Origin: Alphaproteobacteria bacterium
GTDB taxonomy: Bacteria > Pseudomonadota > Alphaproteobacteria > Rhizobiales > Beijerinckiaceae
Assembly: GCA_016869435.1 (NCBI GenBank)
Contig: VGEB01000012.1
Span: 1-46,116 of the forward strand
Length of the DNA: 46,116 nt
Direction: 5' to 3'
In this document: one piece after another, positions 26,351 to 34,397 of the stretch
Numbering within the stretch: the first letter of the stretch is position 1
How the letters are laid out: the number at the start of each line of letters is the position of its first letter
Translations under genes and position numbers: made by a program
Notes under the pieces: generated by a model
What the model was told of the DNA's origin: nothing
What the model saw: only the letters and a program-made list of their open reading frames with translations
Databases searched by the model: none

Positions 26351-27568
26351 TCACAAATAGGCCAGCCACCAAAGATCGCGACGTTGGCGCTTCACCTCGG
26401 CAAACCAGCGGCAAAGCGGGTAAAGCGCCAAAACAATCAACATCCACGCCATGTAAGCCGCCACAAGTCCCGAACCGAAATCCGGGGGAGGGCCTCCGGC
26501 TTTCGCCCAGCCGGCGATCTCGGTCAGCGAATAGCCTTGTCCAACGACGAAGGCCAGCGCCGCGGCGACTCCAAGGTAAAGATGCAAGACGTAAAAGAAG
26601 AGCGGCGTGCGGCCGAAGACCGTCAATGCGGTCCCGATCCATCCTTTCGCTCGCTCGAGCGCCGGCAGCGCCAGCGCCGCGCCGCCAAGCGTGACGAGGA
26701 GATAGAGAAGCGATGGCGGATATTTCGTGACGTTGAGGAATGAGAGCAGGGTAAATGTCGCGTCGCGCTGAACGCTCCAGGGATGCGGATCGCCGTAGAG
26801 ATTTGAGTATCGCAGCAGGACGAAGAGCATCAGCGCTCCGCCTCCTGCGATATACAGCGCGCGGTCGCGCGTCTTCGCTAGTTCGAGGAACAGCGGACCG
26901 ATTCCAAAGCCGAGCGCAGCGACGCCGATCCAGGGAAGCGCTGGATAGATAACGCCGCCGGGCGTATCGAGCGGCAGCTTGCCCGGTTCATGCAGCAGAC
27001 TCCACCACGGCCCCAAATCGCCGAGGTCGGCGGCATGAACGCCATCGAGGAGGTTGTGGCCGAGAATGATCGAGACGCCGACGAAAAGCACGGTTCGCTG
27101 CGATAGTCGCGAGAGCGCGGCGAGCGCCGCCAGGCCGCAGCCGATCGCCCAGAGCGTCCCGAGTTCGATGTGTCCCGAACCCATGCTCCAGATCGGACTG
27201 ATGACGACCACATCAAGAAAAATGAGCCACAGTCCACGCGCCGCGAGAAATCTCGAAAGCGCAGCAGGGTCTTTGACCTTCACGCCATAGAGATAGGCTC
27301 CGACTCCGGCGAGCAAGGTAAAGGTCGGCGCGCAGAAATGCGTGATGAAGCGGGTGAAGAACAGAAAAGGATAGGTGTGATCCAAATTCGTCGGCGAGAA
27401 GCGCATCGCGTCCGCGTCGAAGAAATCGCGCATATGATCGAGCGCCATGAGGACCATGACGAGACCGCGCAGCCGGTCGATCTCCGGCAGCCGATGCTCG
27501 TCATATAGCGGATTTCGCGCTTCGCTTATCCGAGCTTGGCGAGGCCCGGAAACAGCTCCAGTAGCCAA
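26351..27568 (-). CDS. DUF1624 membrane acyltransferase-like protein
   Basis: A 405-residue polytopic protein of the DUF1624/heparan-alpha-glucosaminide N-acetyltransferase-like family. The family signature is near the N-terminus: RLPEIDRLRGLVMVLMALDHMRDFF, with the DxxRG and DH pattern and about ten predicted helices after it. Such proteins probably move acyl groups across the inner membrane, but substrates in bacteria are largely unknown. The start is a TTG at 27568 preceded by AGGAG with an 8-nt spacer, which supports this unusual choice. It therefore overlaps the end of ccdA by 43 bp and its ribosome binding site lies inside ccdA, suggesting coupling. Confidence 0.83.
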   Translation of the reverse strand: MATGAVSGPRQARISEARNPLYDEHRLPEIDRLRGLVMVLMALDHMRDFFDADAMRFSPTNLDHTYPFLFFTRFITHFCAPTFTLLAGVGAYLYGVKVKDPAALSRFLAARGLWLIFLDVVVISPIWSMGSGHIELGTLWAIGCGLAALAALSRLSQRTVLFVGVSIILGHNLLDGVHAADLGDLGPWWSLLHEPGKLPLDTPGGVIYPALPWIGVAALGFGIGPLFLELAKTRDRALYIAGGGALMLFVLLRYSNLYGDPHPWSVQRDATFTLLSFLNVTKYPPSLLYLLVTLGGAALALPALERAKGWIGTALTVFGRTPLFFYVLHLYLGVAAALAFVVGQGYSLTEIAGWAKAGGPPPDFGSGLVAAYMAWMLIVLALYPLCRWFAEVKRQRRDLWWLAYL

Positions 27569-28254
27569 TAGGACATCTCCTGAACGCCGCCGGTGAGGAA
27601 GGCGACGCCGGTGAAGACGAGCAGGACGCCGACGATTTTTTCGACTTTGCCGAAATGGCGCCGGAAACGAGCGACGAAGGCGAGGAAGCGGCCGAGCGCC
27701 AGTCCGGCGCCGATGAAGGGCAGGCCCAGTCCAAGCGAATAGGTCGCCAGCAGGGCGGCGCCGAGCGCCACCGTCTCCTGCGTCCCGGCGACCGCGAGGA
27801 TCGCGGCGAGGATCGGTCCGATGCAGGGCGTCCAGCCGAAGGCGAACGCGAGCCCCATGACATAGGAGCCAAACAGTCCCATGGGCTTTGTGATCTCGGC
27901 GCGTTTCTCGCGGTACAGCAAGCTGACTTTGAGCAGGCCGATGAAGTGCAGGCCCATCAGGATGATGATCCCGCCGGCAACCCAGGACAGGATGTGCAGA
28001 TTGGCGCGCAGCACCGAGCCGAAGGCGCTGGCCGTCGCGCCGAGCGCAACGAATACCGTAGAGAATCCGAGAACGAACAGGATCGAGGACAGCAGAATGT
28101 CGCGCCGCGCCGCGGAGCGCGTTTCGATTTCGAGATCCTCCATGCTGACGCCGGCAAGATAGGTCAGGTAGGGCGGCACCAGAGGCAGCACGCAGGGAGA
28201 AAGGAAGGACAATAGTCCCGCCGCCGCGGCCGCGGGGAATGTGACATTCGTCAT
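27526..28254 (-). CDS. ccdA: Cytochrome c biogenesis protein CcdA (DsbD-type electron carrier)
   Basis: A 242-residue inner-membrane protein with six predicted helices. It passes electrons from cytoplasmic thioredoxin to periplasmic thiol proteins for cytochrome c maturation or disulphide repair. The two redox cysteines are seen in LSPCVLPLVPPYLTYLAG and FGWTPCIGPILAAIL. Size fits CcdA rather than full-length DsbD. ATG start with GAGGA about 7 nt upstream. It is followed by the overlapping DUF1624 gene. A terminator separates it from the Bax-inhibitor gene upstream, so it has its own promoter in the 28255-28326 region. Confidence 0.93.
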   Translation of the reverse strand: MTNVTFPAAAAAGLLSFLSPCVLPLVPPYLTYLAGVSMEDLEIETRSAARRDILLSSILFVLGFSTVFVALGATASAFGSVLRANLHILSWVAGGIIILMGLHFIGLLKVSLLYREKRAEITKPMGLFGSYVMGLAFAFGWTPCIGPILAAILAVAGTQETVALGAALLATYSLGLGLPFIGAGLALGRFLAFVARFRRHFGKVEKIVGVLLVFTGVAFLTGGVQEMSYWLLELFPGLAKLG

Positions 28255-28326
28255 TCAGTGTCCTCGGCTCGATCGCCTGCAGCGTTCTGCCACAGGCGCG
28301 CCGGCGCGCAAAGGTTCACAGGCAAG

Positions 28327-28349
28327 AAAAAGCCCCGCCGAAGCGGGGC
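28327..28349 (-). terminator. Rho-independent terminator after the BI-1 gene
   Basis: Read on the minus strand: GCCCCGC-TTCG-GCGGGGC, a perfect 7-bp stem with a stable UUCG-type tetraloop, followed directly by TTTTT (28331-28327). It lies about 20 bp after the stop of the Bax-inhibitor-1 gene. This is the clearest intrinsic terminator in the window. Confidence 0.9.
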
Positions 28350-28370
28350 CATTGGCGGACTCGCATATCG

Positions 28371-29138
28371 TCAGTCGTTGCGCTGGCCGAACAGGAACAG
28401 CAGCGACTGGAACATGTTGATGAAGTCCAGATAGAGCGAGAGCGCGCCAAATACGCTCTTCTTCTGGGCGACTTCGTAGCTGTCGCTCTCATAATACATG
28501 TCCTTGATGTTCTGCGTATCCCAGGCGGTCAGCCCGGCGAACACCAGAACTGCGACAATCGAGAGCGCGAACTGCAGGCCGGTCGACTGCAGGAACAGAT
28601 TCACGAGGCCGGCGATCACAAGACCCCAGACGCCCATGACCAGGAACGAGCCGAAGGCCGAAAGATCGCGTTGCGTCATGTAGCCATAGAGGCTCAGCCC
28701 GCCGAATGCGGCCGCGGTGATAAAGAAGATGCGCGCGACAGACGCGCCGGTGAAGACCAGCAGAAGCGACGACATCGACAATCCCATCACCGCCGCAAAG
28801 GCGAGGAAAAGATTGCGGGCCGTCGCCGAAGAAATTGTGTTCGCCCGGGCGCCGATGAAGAAGACGAACGCGAGCGGCGACAGAATCACCACCCAGCGCA
28901 GGGGCGTCGTGTAGAGCATCTGGCCGAAGGGCGTCAGTGCGATCGCGCCCGGCGCGGCCTTGGCCACCGCCAGCATGTAGGTGCCTAGCGCGACGAGCCC
29001 GGTAACGCCCAGGCCGAGCGCCATATAGTTGTATACGCCAAGCATATAGGCGCGCAGGCCCTGGTCGATCTCAGCCGTTGTCGGCCGCGTGACTCCGCGC
29101 CCGTAGCCGAAGCTGGTGTTGCGGTCGAAGTTGGACAT
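28371..29138 (-). CDS. Bax inhibitor-1 / YccA family membrane protein
   Basis: A 255-residue protein with seven predicted transmembrane helices after a soluble, Gly/Tyr/Arg-containing N-terminus (MSNFDRNTSFGYGRG). Family features include LGVYNYMALGLGVTG, MGLSMSSLLLVFTG and the C-terminal ALSLYLDFINMFQSLLFLFG. Bacterial members (YccA, YbhL) act as pH-sensitive calcium leak channels or modulators of FtsH; which applies here is unknown. The ATG at 29138 has AGAGGA six nt upstream and is preferred to the frame that extends to 29273. A candidate promoter and an intrinsic terminator bracket it as a single-gene unit. Confidence 0.93.
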   Translation of the reverse strand: MSNFDRNTSFGYGRGVTRPTTAEIDQGLRAYMLGVYNYMALGLGVTGLVALGTYMLAVAKAAPGAIALTPFGQMLYTTPLRWVVILSPLAFVFFIGARANTISSATARNLFLAFAAVMGLSMSSLLLVFTGASVARIFFITAAAFGGLSLYGYMTQRDLSAFGSFLVMGVWGLVIAGLVNLFLQSTGLQFALSIVAVLVFAGLTAWDTQNIKDMYYESDSYEVAQKKSVFGALSLYLDFINMFQSLLFLFGQRND

Positions 29139-29206
29139 GTGATCCTCTTGCTCTGGCGGCAGGTTCGCGCCTCGCAATAGCGAACGCGCTCCCCAGCCTC
29201 GCGCTG

Positions 29207-29235
29207 AATATGGCTCCGCCTTAATTGGCTGGCAA
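29207..29235 (-). promoter_or_regulatory. Candidate sigma70-type promoter of the BI-1 gene
   Basis: On the minus strand TTGCCA (29235-29230) is followed after exactly 17 nt by CATATT (29212-29207). Five and four positions match the consensus hexamers. The predicted leader to the ATG at 29138 is about 60 nt. Confidence 0.4.
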
Positions 29236-29420
29236 GCTAATGACGAATGAACTCTTGTTAAGGTGGGCGCCAATTAGGGCGGCTTCACGAACCAGGCGCG
29301 TCCTCGAAGTTTTTTTCTGATTCTAGTCAATTACATTGCGGCGCACAAGACGCGGCCCATAAAGCGTTCCGCCGGAGGCCCGAGCAACCTGGCGATCGGT
29401 TGTCGTTTAGGCGGCAAGCG

Positions 29421-29439
29421 CGTTGCGCAGCGCGCAACG
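29421..29439. repeat. Short perfect hairpin CGTTGCGC-AGC-GCGCAACG
   Basis: An 8-bp GC-rich perfect stem with a 3-nt loop, lying about 170 bp upstream of the exported-protein start. There is no T-run on either side, so it is not a standard terminator. It could be an operator or a transcript-leader hairpin. Confidence 0.4.
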
Positions 29440-29610
29440 GCGGCCGATCGTCGCACCCTTGCTGATAGTCTGGAATCCGCTAACATCAACACTCAGGCGT
29501 CCTCACGACGCCATTTCAAGCGTAAGCTTGACGGAGTTGCTTTGTGCGGCGCGGAGCGACAATTTCTGAGAGTCGCGTGTTCTTGTCACACGAAGACCCA
29601 GGAGGTCATC

Positions 29611-30360
29611 ATGCGTGAAGGTGGAAATCCGGACGCGCATCCCGTGCCGCACGGGGTTGAAAGTCGTGTCGTTTCGGAGCGCATGCGCCGTTTCGCCAAA
29701 GGCGTCCGTCCCACAATTCTTCCAATCGCTGCCCTCCTCGCGGCTGCCGTCGCCGGCGCGCCAGCTCCGGCCGAGGCGCACGGGCGCCTGGGCGCCGCGG
29801 AAGGCCGATGTCGGCTGTTCATCGGCCCGGACATTATGAATTTCACGGGCTACCTGCCCGAAGCGTCCAAGAACGAGTTCTGCGAGGATATTCCGGCCAC
29901 CGGCCCGATGATCATGGTGCTGGACGCGGAGCAGGCCGAATTGCGCGACATGAAAATCGAACTGCGCATCGTCAAGGATGTCGGCGGCGAGGAGAAAGAG
30001 AACGAGAATCTCCAGGCGGTCACGGTCGCCTATCGAGAGCCGAAGACTTATCCGACCGGCACGATCAATTTCGAGCATACGTTCGACGATCCGGGATATT
30101 TCGTCGGCATCGTCACGGTGACAGGCGATCACGGCGAGCGATGGGTGTCGCGCTTCCCCTTTTCGGTGGGGAAAAGCTTCATGCGCGATCTTCCAATCTA
30201 TCTGACCCTCGGGCTTGGCACGCTCGCCGCCTTCGTGATCTATCTCGTCCATCGTCGTCGCGAAACGGCCGCGGCTAAGGCCCACAAGCCGCCGCCTGCG
30301 CCACCGCCGCCGACGACGCCCGACGAGGATCACGGCCCGGAGGCGACTCCAGCGGAGTGA
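29611..30360 (+). CDS. Exported, C-terminally anchored protein of unknown function
   Basis: A 249-residue protein I do not recognise. After a hydrophilic lead, a signal-like helix (PTILPIAALLAAAVAG) ends in AEA. Cleavage there gives a mature N-terminus HGRLGAAEGRC. The periplasmic domain looks beta-rich and has two cysteines (GRCRLFIG and NEFCED). A histidine lies in FEHTFDDPGYFVG and another in TGDHGERW. One C-terminal helix (IYLTLGLGTLAAFVIYLV) is followed by RHRR-like basic residues and a proline-rich cytoplasmic tail. The start ATG at 29611 has GGAGG 5 nt upstream; a later in-frame ATG at 29683 would give a more typical signal length. An N-terminal His with a downstream His recalls copper 'histidine brace' proteins, but this is inference. 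Confidence 0.75.
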   Translation: MREGGNPDAHPVPHGVESRVVSERMRRFAKGVRPTILPIAALLAAAVAGAPAPAEAHGRLGAAEGRCRLFIGPDIMNFTGYLPEASKNEFCEDIPATGPMIMVLDAEQAELRDMKIELRIVKDVGGEEKENENLQAVTVAYREPKTYPTGTINFEHTFDDPGYFVGIVTVTGDHGERWVSRFPFSVGKSFMRDLPIYLTLGLGTLAAFVIYLVHRRRETAAAKAHKPPPAPPPPTTPDEDHGPEATPAE

Positions 30361-30441
30361 GGCGCGCGTTCGCCCTGGAAGCGAATCATGCGCCGGCGCG
30401 AAGACGCCGGCGTCTATTTTGACTTCTCGCGCGGTCGGCTT

Positions 30442-31230
30442 TCACTGTCCGCCATCGATCTGACGGCCGATCTGCGCAATTGCGCGTTGATACACGGTGG
30501 CGGCGTTCCAAGCCTGAATCGCCTCGAAATTGCTTTCGCCCGGCTGATAGCCGCCGCCAGCGCGCCAGCCATGGGCGTGGAGGAAGTTCGCCGTGGCGTT
30601 CAGCGCCGCGGCGGCGTTGTCCAGATTTCCGCCGCCGCCGTAGTTCAATATGTTCTTCGGCAGGAACTGCGTGTGGCCGATCTCGCCATGCATCGATCCT
30701 CTAGCGTTCGGCGACAATGCGCCGCGATCGACCAAGGTCAGCGCGGCGTAAAGCTGATCGGTGAAATAGTCGGAACGCCGGCAGTCGTAGGCAAGCGTCG
30801 CCACCGCCGATAGCGCATGCTGGTTGCCGTGCACGGCGCCAAACCCCGTCTCCATTCCCCAAATGGCGAGAAGAGGTCCCGGCGGCACGCCGTAATGCTG
30901 CTCGATCTGCGAAAAAAGCCCGCCGTAGGAGCGCTTGAGCGTACGCCCGCGCGCCACAATGGCCGGGCCGCCACGCTTCGCAAGGAACTGATCAAGGGAC
31001 AGGTGGAAGCTTTTTTGGCCGCGATCCGCCGAAATCGTCGCCGTGTTGTAATGTGTCCCCATCAAGGCGCTGATGCCCGCCTGACCTATGCCTTGGGCGC
31101 GCGCCTCCTGCGCGAATTGCTGCTTCCAATTCTCGAAGCCGGCCGCCGAATGGCCGCATTGGGCCGCGGCCGCCGGATCAATGATTCCAGTAAATGCGAG
31201 CACAGTCGCAATTGTGAGGACAGTCCGCAT
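30442..31230 (-). CDS. Lytic murein transglycosylase (MltB-like, SLT_2)
   Basis: A 262-residue exported enzyme that cleaves peptidoglycan glycan strands, forming 1,6-anhydro ends. The signal peptide is MRTVLTIATVLAFTGIIDPAAAA. The domain shows the catalytic Glu in AIWGMETGFGAVHG, preceded by YGVPPGPLL, and the later GEIGHTQFLPKNILNY and AIQAWNAATVYQRAIA motifs. It lacks a lipobox and a C-terminal peptidoglycan-binding domain, so it is a short soluble periplasmic form. The ATG at 31230 has GGGGAAG about 8 nt upstream; a longer frame to 31299 is not needed. Its 3' end faces the unknown exported-protein gene. Confidence 0.88.
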   Translation of the reverse strand: MRTVLTIATVLAFTGIIDPAAAAQCGHSAAGFENWKQQFAQEARAQGIGQAGISALMGTHYNTATISADRGQKSFHLSLDQFLAKRGGPAIVARGRTLKRSYGGLFSQIEQHYGVPPGPLLAIWGMETGFGAVHGNQHALSAVATLAYDCRRSDYFTDQLYAALTLVDRGALSPNARGSMHGEIGHTQFLPKNILNYGGGGNLDNAAAALNATANFLHAHGWRAGGGYQPGESNFEAIQAWNAATVYQRAIAQIGRQIDGGQ

Positions 31231-31656
31231 AGCTGTTCTTCCCCTTTGTCCCATAACTTTGGACCAGCGTCCTTCGGGCCCCAACGTCGGCGGTCGCATT
31301 CACTCCGGTCGCCGCAGCCTATCTAGCTGTTTCCTTCCGCTGCGAGCGAGAGCTTACCCCGAATGGACAATTTTGCGCCACCGTTTCGTGGCCTTTCACA
31401 GCCTTGGCGTCTGATGGGCCACACGCCCCCAGCGAAGACGGAGCAGCTCAGCGTTCGGGGTTTGTCCATCAGGATCTCCCGCGTCTGCCAATTGGCGCGC
31501 GTCTCGATGCGACCGCAGCTCGGGCCGCACGGGGCAGGCCCTCATTGACGCAAGACGTCAGTAGGCTAGCATCGTCCTTCTGTGCCTCATGCGTTCCCGG
31601 ACGATCTCGCTGCAGCCCATGGGCGAGGAGAGACGCCGGCAAAGTGGGGATGCGTT
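31231..31656. other. Divergent intergenic region without recognised elements
   Basis: About 425 bases between the transglycosylase (minus) and the repeat-bearing membrane protein (plus). It must include both promoters. I found no small gene with a good ribosome binding site, no strong hairpin and no repeat. If the downstream gene starts at the GTG at 31582 instead, the gap is shorter. Confidence 0.4.
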
Positions 31657-32865
31657 TTGCAAAAAGTTCTCGAAAGCGATTGGACGCTCGACGCGATCAA
31701 GCGTCGCGAAGAGGAGCGGTTAAAAGGAGAGCGCACCGCGCGACAGGCCGACGCCAAAACAGTCGAGACGCATCACGCCGCGGACATGTCGGGCAATAAT
31801 TGGGTCGCAGAAGCATTCAGGCGCCGGCAAGAGGAAGAGCGCGCAAAGGCTGCGATCGATCAGTCATCCGGCGGCGATCGTACGGATGTGGCAAGCAGGG
31901 AAGTTCCGGTCGATAACTGGCTTATCGAAGGCTTCAAGCGTCACCAGGAAGAAGAGCGGCGCCTCGAACTCATCGCCAGATCAGAGGAAGCCGGCGCCCT
32001 GACCGTTTCGGCGGCTCGTTCGAGTTTCGATGCGAAATCCTTGCCCTCGTCCGCCCACGCCGCATTGGACGAAACCGCGAACCGCGGGCCGCGCGCCGGT
32101 GATGAAGTCGCGCGGCGGGGCGGCGTCGCTCGAAAGATCGCCATCGCCGGCGTCGTCGTTGTCGGCTTGGTCTCCGTCATTGGCCTCAAGACAGCGCTCT
32201 GGAATTCGGTCGATGCGCCACGTGGATTCGATCGTCGAGCGCCAAGCGCTACGCCTCCTGTAAAGGCCCGCCCCGCACAAAAAGAACAGCCTCGTCCGAT
32301 CCAAGGCGCTTCGCAAGGCGCCGATACCGCCAACGTCCCAGCGACGCGCCCTGCGGCCAATGGCGGACCGCCGGCGAGCGATTCGACAGATCATCCGGGC
32401 GTCAGCGCGCCCGCAAAGCCTAGCGACGCCGCAATCATTTCTGCGCCGCCAGCCGAAGCGCCGCAAAATTCAACTCGTCCTCAGCCGGAAAACAAGGCTC
32501 AATCGCCGACCGCAGAACCGAGCGACAAGCCTCCCCAGGCAATCGCGGCGCCGCCTGCCGCATCTGCGCCCGCGCCCGGTCCGGCCGGGCCGAATGACCC
32601 CGCGTCGCCTGCAAGGCCAGATTCAACCGCGAAGCCGGCATCCGTCGGCCCTGAAACATCTGGGGGCGCGACTGGGCAGGATCAAAATGCTGCTGAGCCG
32701 AATCGCCATGCGCCGAACTCCAATGTCGACGCCAAATCGAAGCAGCAGGCGAGGGGAAAGAGCGGCGCCCGTCATTCGTCTGGGAAATCCGAGGGCCTTT
32801 CGACCTTCCTGAAGCGCACCGCCAATTCGGTTCGTAAATTTTTCGGGCGGCTCGGCACGCAGTAA
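31657..32865 (+). CDS. Single-pass membrane protein with three W..EEER repeats, unknown function
   Basis: An unrecognised protein of about 402 residues. The N-terminal cytoplasmic part has three copies of a short motif: WTLDAIKRREEER, WVAEAFRRRQEEER and WLIEGFKRHQEEER, spaced about 40 residues apart. One transmembrane helix follows (KIAIAGVVVVGLVSVIG). A long, probably disordered Pro/Ala/Ser-rich segment of about 170 residues comes next, and a basic amphipathic end with TFLKRTANSVRKFFGRLG. Topology and low-complexity linker recall TonB/TolA or divisome-linked proteins, but no such domain is visible. I use the TTG at 31657, which has GGGGA 6 nt upstream and sits just before the first repeat; a GTG at 31582 is possible. 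Codon use looks native. Confidence 0.65.
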   Translation: MQKVLESDWTLDAIKRREEERLKGERTARQADAKTVETHHAADMSGNNWVAEAFRRRQEEERAKAAIDQSSGGDRTDVASREVPVDNWLIEGFKRHQEEERRLELIARSEEAGALTVSAARSSFDAKSLPSSAHAALDETANRGPRAGDEVARRGGVARKIAIAGVVVVGLVSVIGLKTALWNSVDAPRGFDRRAPSATPPVKARPAQKEQPRPIQGASQGADTANVPATRPAANGGPPASDSTDHPGVSAPAKPSDAAIISAPPAEAPQNSTRPQPENKAQSPTAEPSDKPPQAIAAPPAASAPAPGPAGPNDPASPARPDSTAKPASVGPETSGGATGQDQNAAEPNRHAPNSNVDAKSKQQARGKSGARHSSGKSEGLSTFLKRTANSVRKFFGRLGTQ

Positions 32866-32945
32866 GGGTTTCGCCAGTTAGCGACGCTGCGCGTCGCGGG
32901 CCGCGCAAGGCTCATTGGACCTCGCACAAGATTATGCCCATTTGA

Positions 32946-32994
32946 GTCTCACGCGGCATACGTGAGGCCCATGTCGGTCTCCGCCTAGTGAGAC
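32946..32994 (+). promoter_or_regulatory. Mutually exclusive hairpins in the tryptophanase leader
   Basis: GTCTCACG (32946-32953) can pair with CGTGAG (32961-32966) or with GTGAGAC (32988-32994). The second partner lies 12 nt before the GTG start, near where the ribosome binds. Two competing pairings with one shared strand is the basic layout of a leader switch. No Trp-containing leader peptide was found. Confidence 0.35.
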
Positions 32995-33006
32995 GCGAGC
33001 ATTCCC

Positions 33007-34386
33007 GTGAGAACGATTATCGAGCCGTTTCGCATCAAGATGACCGAAGCGCTGCCGATCACGGCGCGCAGTGCGCGCGAAAACTATCTGGCCAAGGCCT
33101 TCAACAATGTCTTCCTCTTGGACGCCGATCACGTCACCATCGACCTGCTGACCGACAGCGGCACGGGCGCGATGTCCGACCGCCAGTGGTCGGCTCTGAT
33201 GCTTGGCGACGAAAGCTATGCAGGCAGCCGCTCCTGGCGGCGGTTCGAGCAAACCGTGCGCGACATTACCGGCTTCAAACACATTCTTCCCACGCATCAG
33301 GGGCGCGCCGCAGAGCGCATTCTTGCCGCGACTCGTTTGAAACCAGGCAACGTCGTTCCCAACAATGGTCATTTCGACACGACGCGGGCGAATATCGAAT
33401 ATGTTGGCGCCGTCGCGATTGATTTACCGTCAACCGACGCGCGCGATCTCTACTCCGAGAGGCTGTTCAAGGGGAATATGGACCTCGACCGACTCGCGCA
33501 AGCGATCGAAGCAGAAGGCGCCGCGAACATTCCGTTTTGCATGATCACGGTGACCAACAACACCGGAGGAGGCCAGCCGGTCTCGCTGGAGAATATCCGG
33601 CGCGTCAAGGAACTGCTGGGCAAGCATGACATACCGCTGATCATCGACGCCTGCCGTTTTGCGGAAAACGCCTTCTTTATCAGGGAGCGTGAGCAAGGCT
33701 TTGCCGATCGAAGCCTTCTCGAAATCGCGCGGGAGATGTTTTCATTAGCCGACGGCGCGACAATGAGCGCAAAGAAAGACGGACTTGCAAATATCGGCGG
33801 ATTTCTCGCCTGCAACAATGACGTTTGGGCCGACGATTTCCGCAACCTGCTTATCCTGACCGAGGGATTTCCGACATATGGCGGTCTCGCCGGCCGCGAT
33901 CTCGAGGCGATTTCGGTCGGACTGATGGAAGCGCTGGAATATGACTATCAACGCTATCGTCATGCGACCGTCGAATATCTGGCGGCGGCGCTGATCGCGC
34001 GCGGCATACCGATTGTGCGCCCCGCCGGCGGCCACGCCATCTTTATCGACGCGGCTGCGTTTTGTCCGCATCTTGACGCCAGCGATTATCCCGGGATCGG
34101 GCTCGTCAACGCGCTTTATCTCGAAGGCGGGATTCGCGCCGTCGAACTCGGTAGCGTGATGTTCGGAAAACCTGTGCGAGACGGAGGCAGGGAGGTCGCC
34201 GCGCCGCACGAATTGGTGCGGCTGGCGTTCCCACGCCGGGTCTACACCCAAAGCCACTTCGACTATCTGATCGAAGTGCTGGATGTGGTTTGGCGCCAGC
34301 GCGCTTCAATCAAAGGCTGCCGGATCACGGAACAGGCGCCGTTTCTCAGACATTTCACCGCGCATTACGAACAGGTCGACGTTTGA
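33007..34386 (+). CDS. tnaA: Tryptophanase (tryptophan indole-lyase)
   Basis: A 459-residue PLP-dependent beta-eliminating lyase that splits tryptophan to indole, pyruvate and ammonia. The N-terminal EPFRIK motif, THQGRAAE, the PLP lysine in MSAKKDG and FPTYGGLAGRDLEA are clear. Three positions favour tryptophanase over tyrosine phenol-lyase: FDTTR (Asp where TPL has Thr), RAVELGS (no TPL Arg), and LRHFTA (His where TPL has Phe). The GTG start keeps the conserved EPFRIK; the later ATG would remove it. No tnaB permease or TnaC leader peptide is adjacent, unlike the enterobacterial operon. It converges with the zinc-ribbon gene 11 bp downstream. Confidence 0.88.
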   Translation: MRTIIEPFRIKMTEALPITARSARENYLAKAFNNVFLLDADHVTIDLLTDSGTGAMSDRQWSALMLGDESYAGSRSWRRFEQTVRDITGFKHILPTHQGRAAERILAATRLKPGNVVPNNGHFDTTRANIEYVGAVAIDLPSTDARDLYSERLFKGNMDLDRLAQAIEAEGAANIPFCMITVTNNTGGGQPVSLENIRRVKELLGKHDIPLIIDACRFAENAFFIREREQGFADRSLLEIAREMFSLADGATMSAKKDGLANIGGFLACNNDVWADDFRNLLILTEGFPTYGGLAGRDLEAISVGLMEALEYDYQRYRHATVEYLAAALIARGIPIVRPAGGHAIFIDAAAFCPHLDASDYPGIGLVNALYLEGGIRAVELGSVMFGKPVRDGGREVAAPHELVRLAFPRRVYTQSHFDYLIEVLDVVWRQRASIKGCRITEQAPFLRHFTAHYEQVDV

Positions 34387-34397
34387 AAAGTCGCGGC

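Larger units (their letters stand above)
29139..29610. other. Divergent intergenic region with hairpin
   Basis: 472 bases without a convincing gene, between the BI-1 gene (minus) and the exported-protein gene (plus). It contains a candidate minus-strand promoter at 29207-29235 and a hairpin at 29421-29439. A run of AT-rich sequence lies around 29305-29335. A plus-strand promoter for the downstream gene should be here but I could not place it confidently. Confidence 0.5.

Noticed and set aside
29421..29439. Intrinsic terminator
   Set aside because: The hairpin is strong but no T-run follows on either strand, and it is not at the end of a gene.
32932..33372. Minus-strand frame of 146 codons over the tnaA start
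   Set aside because: It is antisense to the conserved N-terminus of tryptophanase and shows no recognisable domain.
33007..34386. Tyrosine phenol-lyase as the identity of the beta-eliminating lyase
   Set aside because: Residues at three diagnostic positions (FDTT, RAVELGS, LRHFTA) follow tryptophanase.
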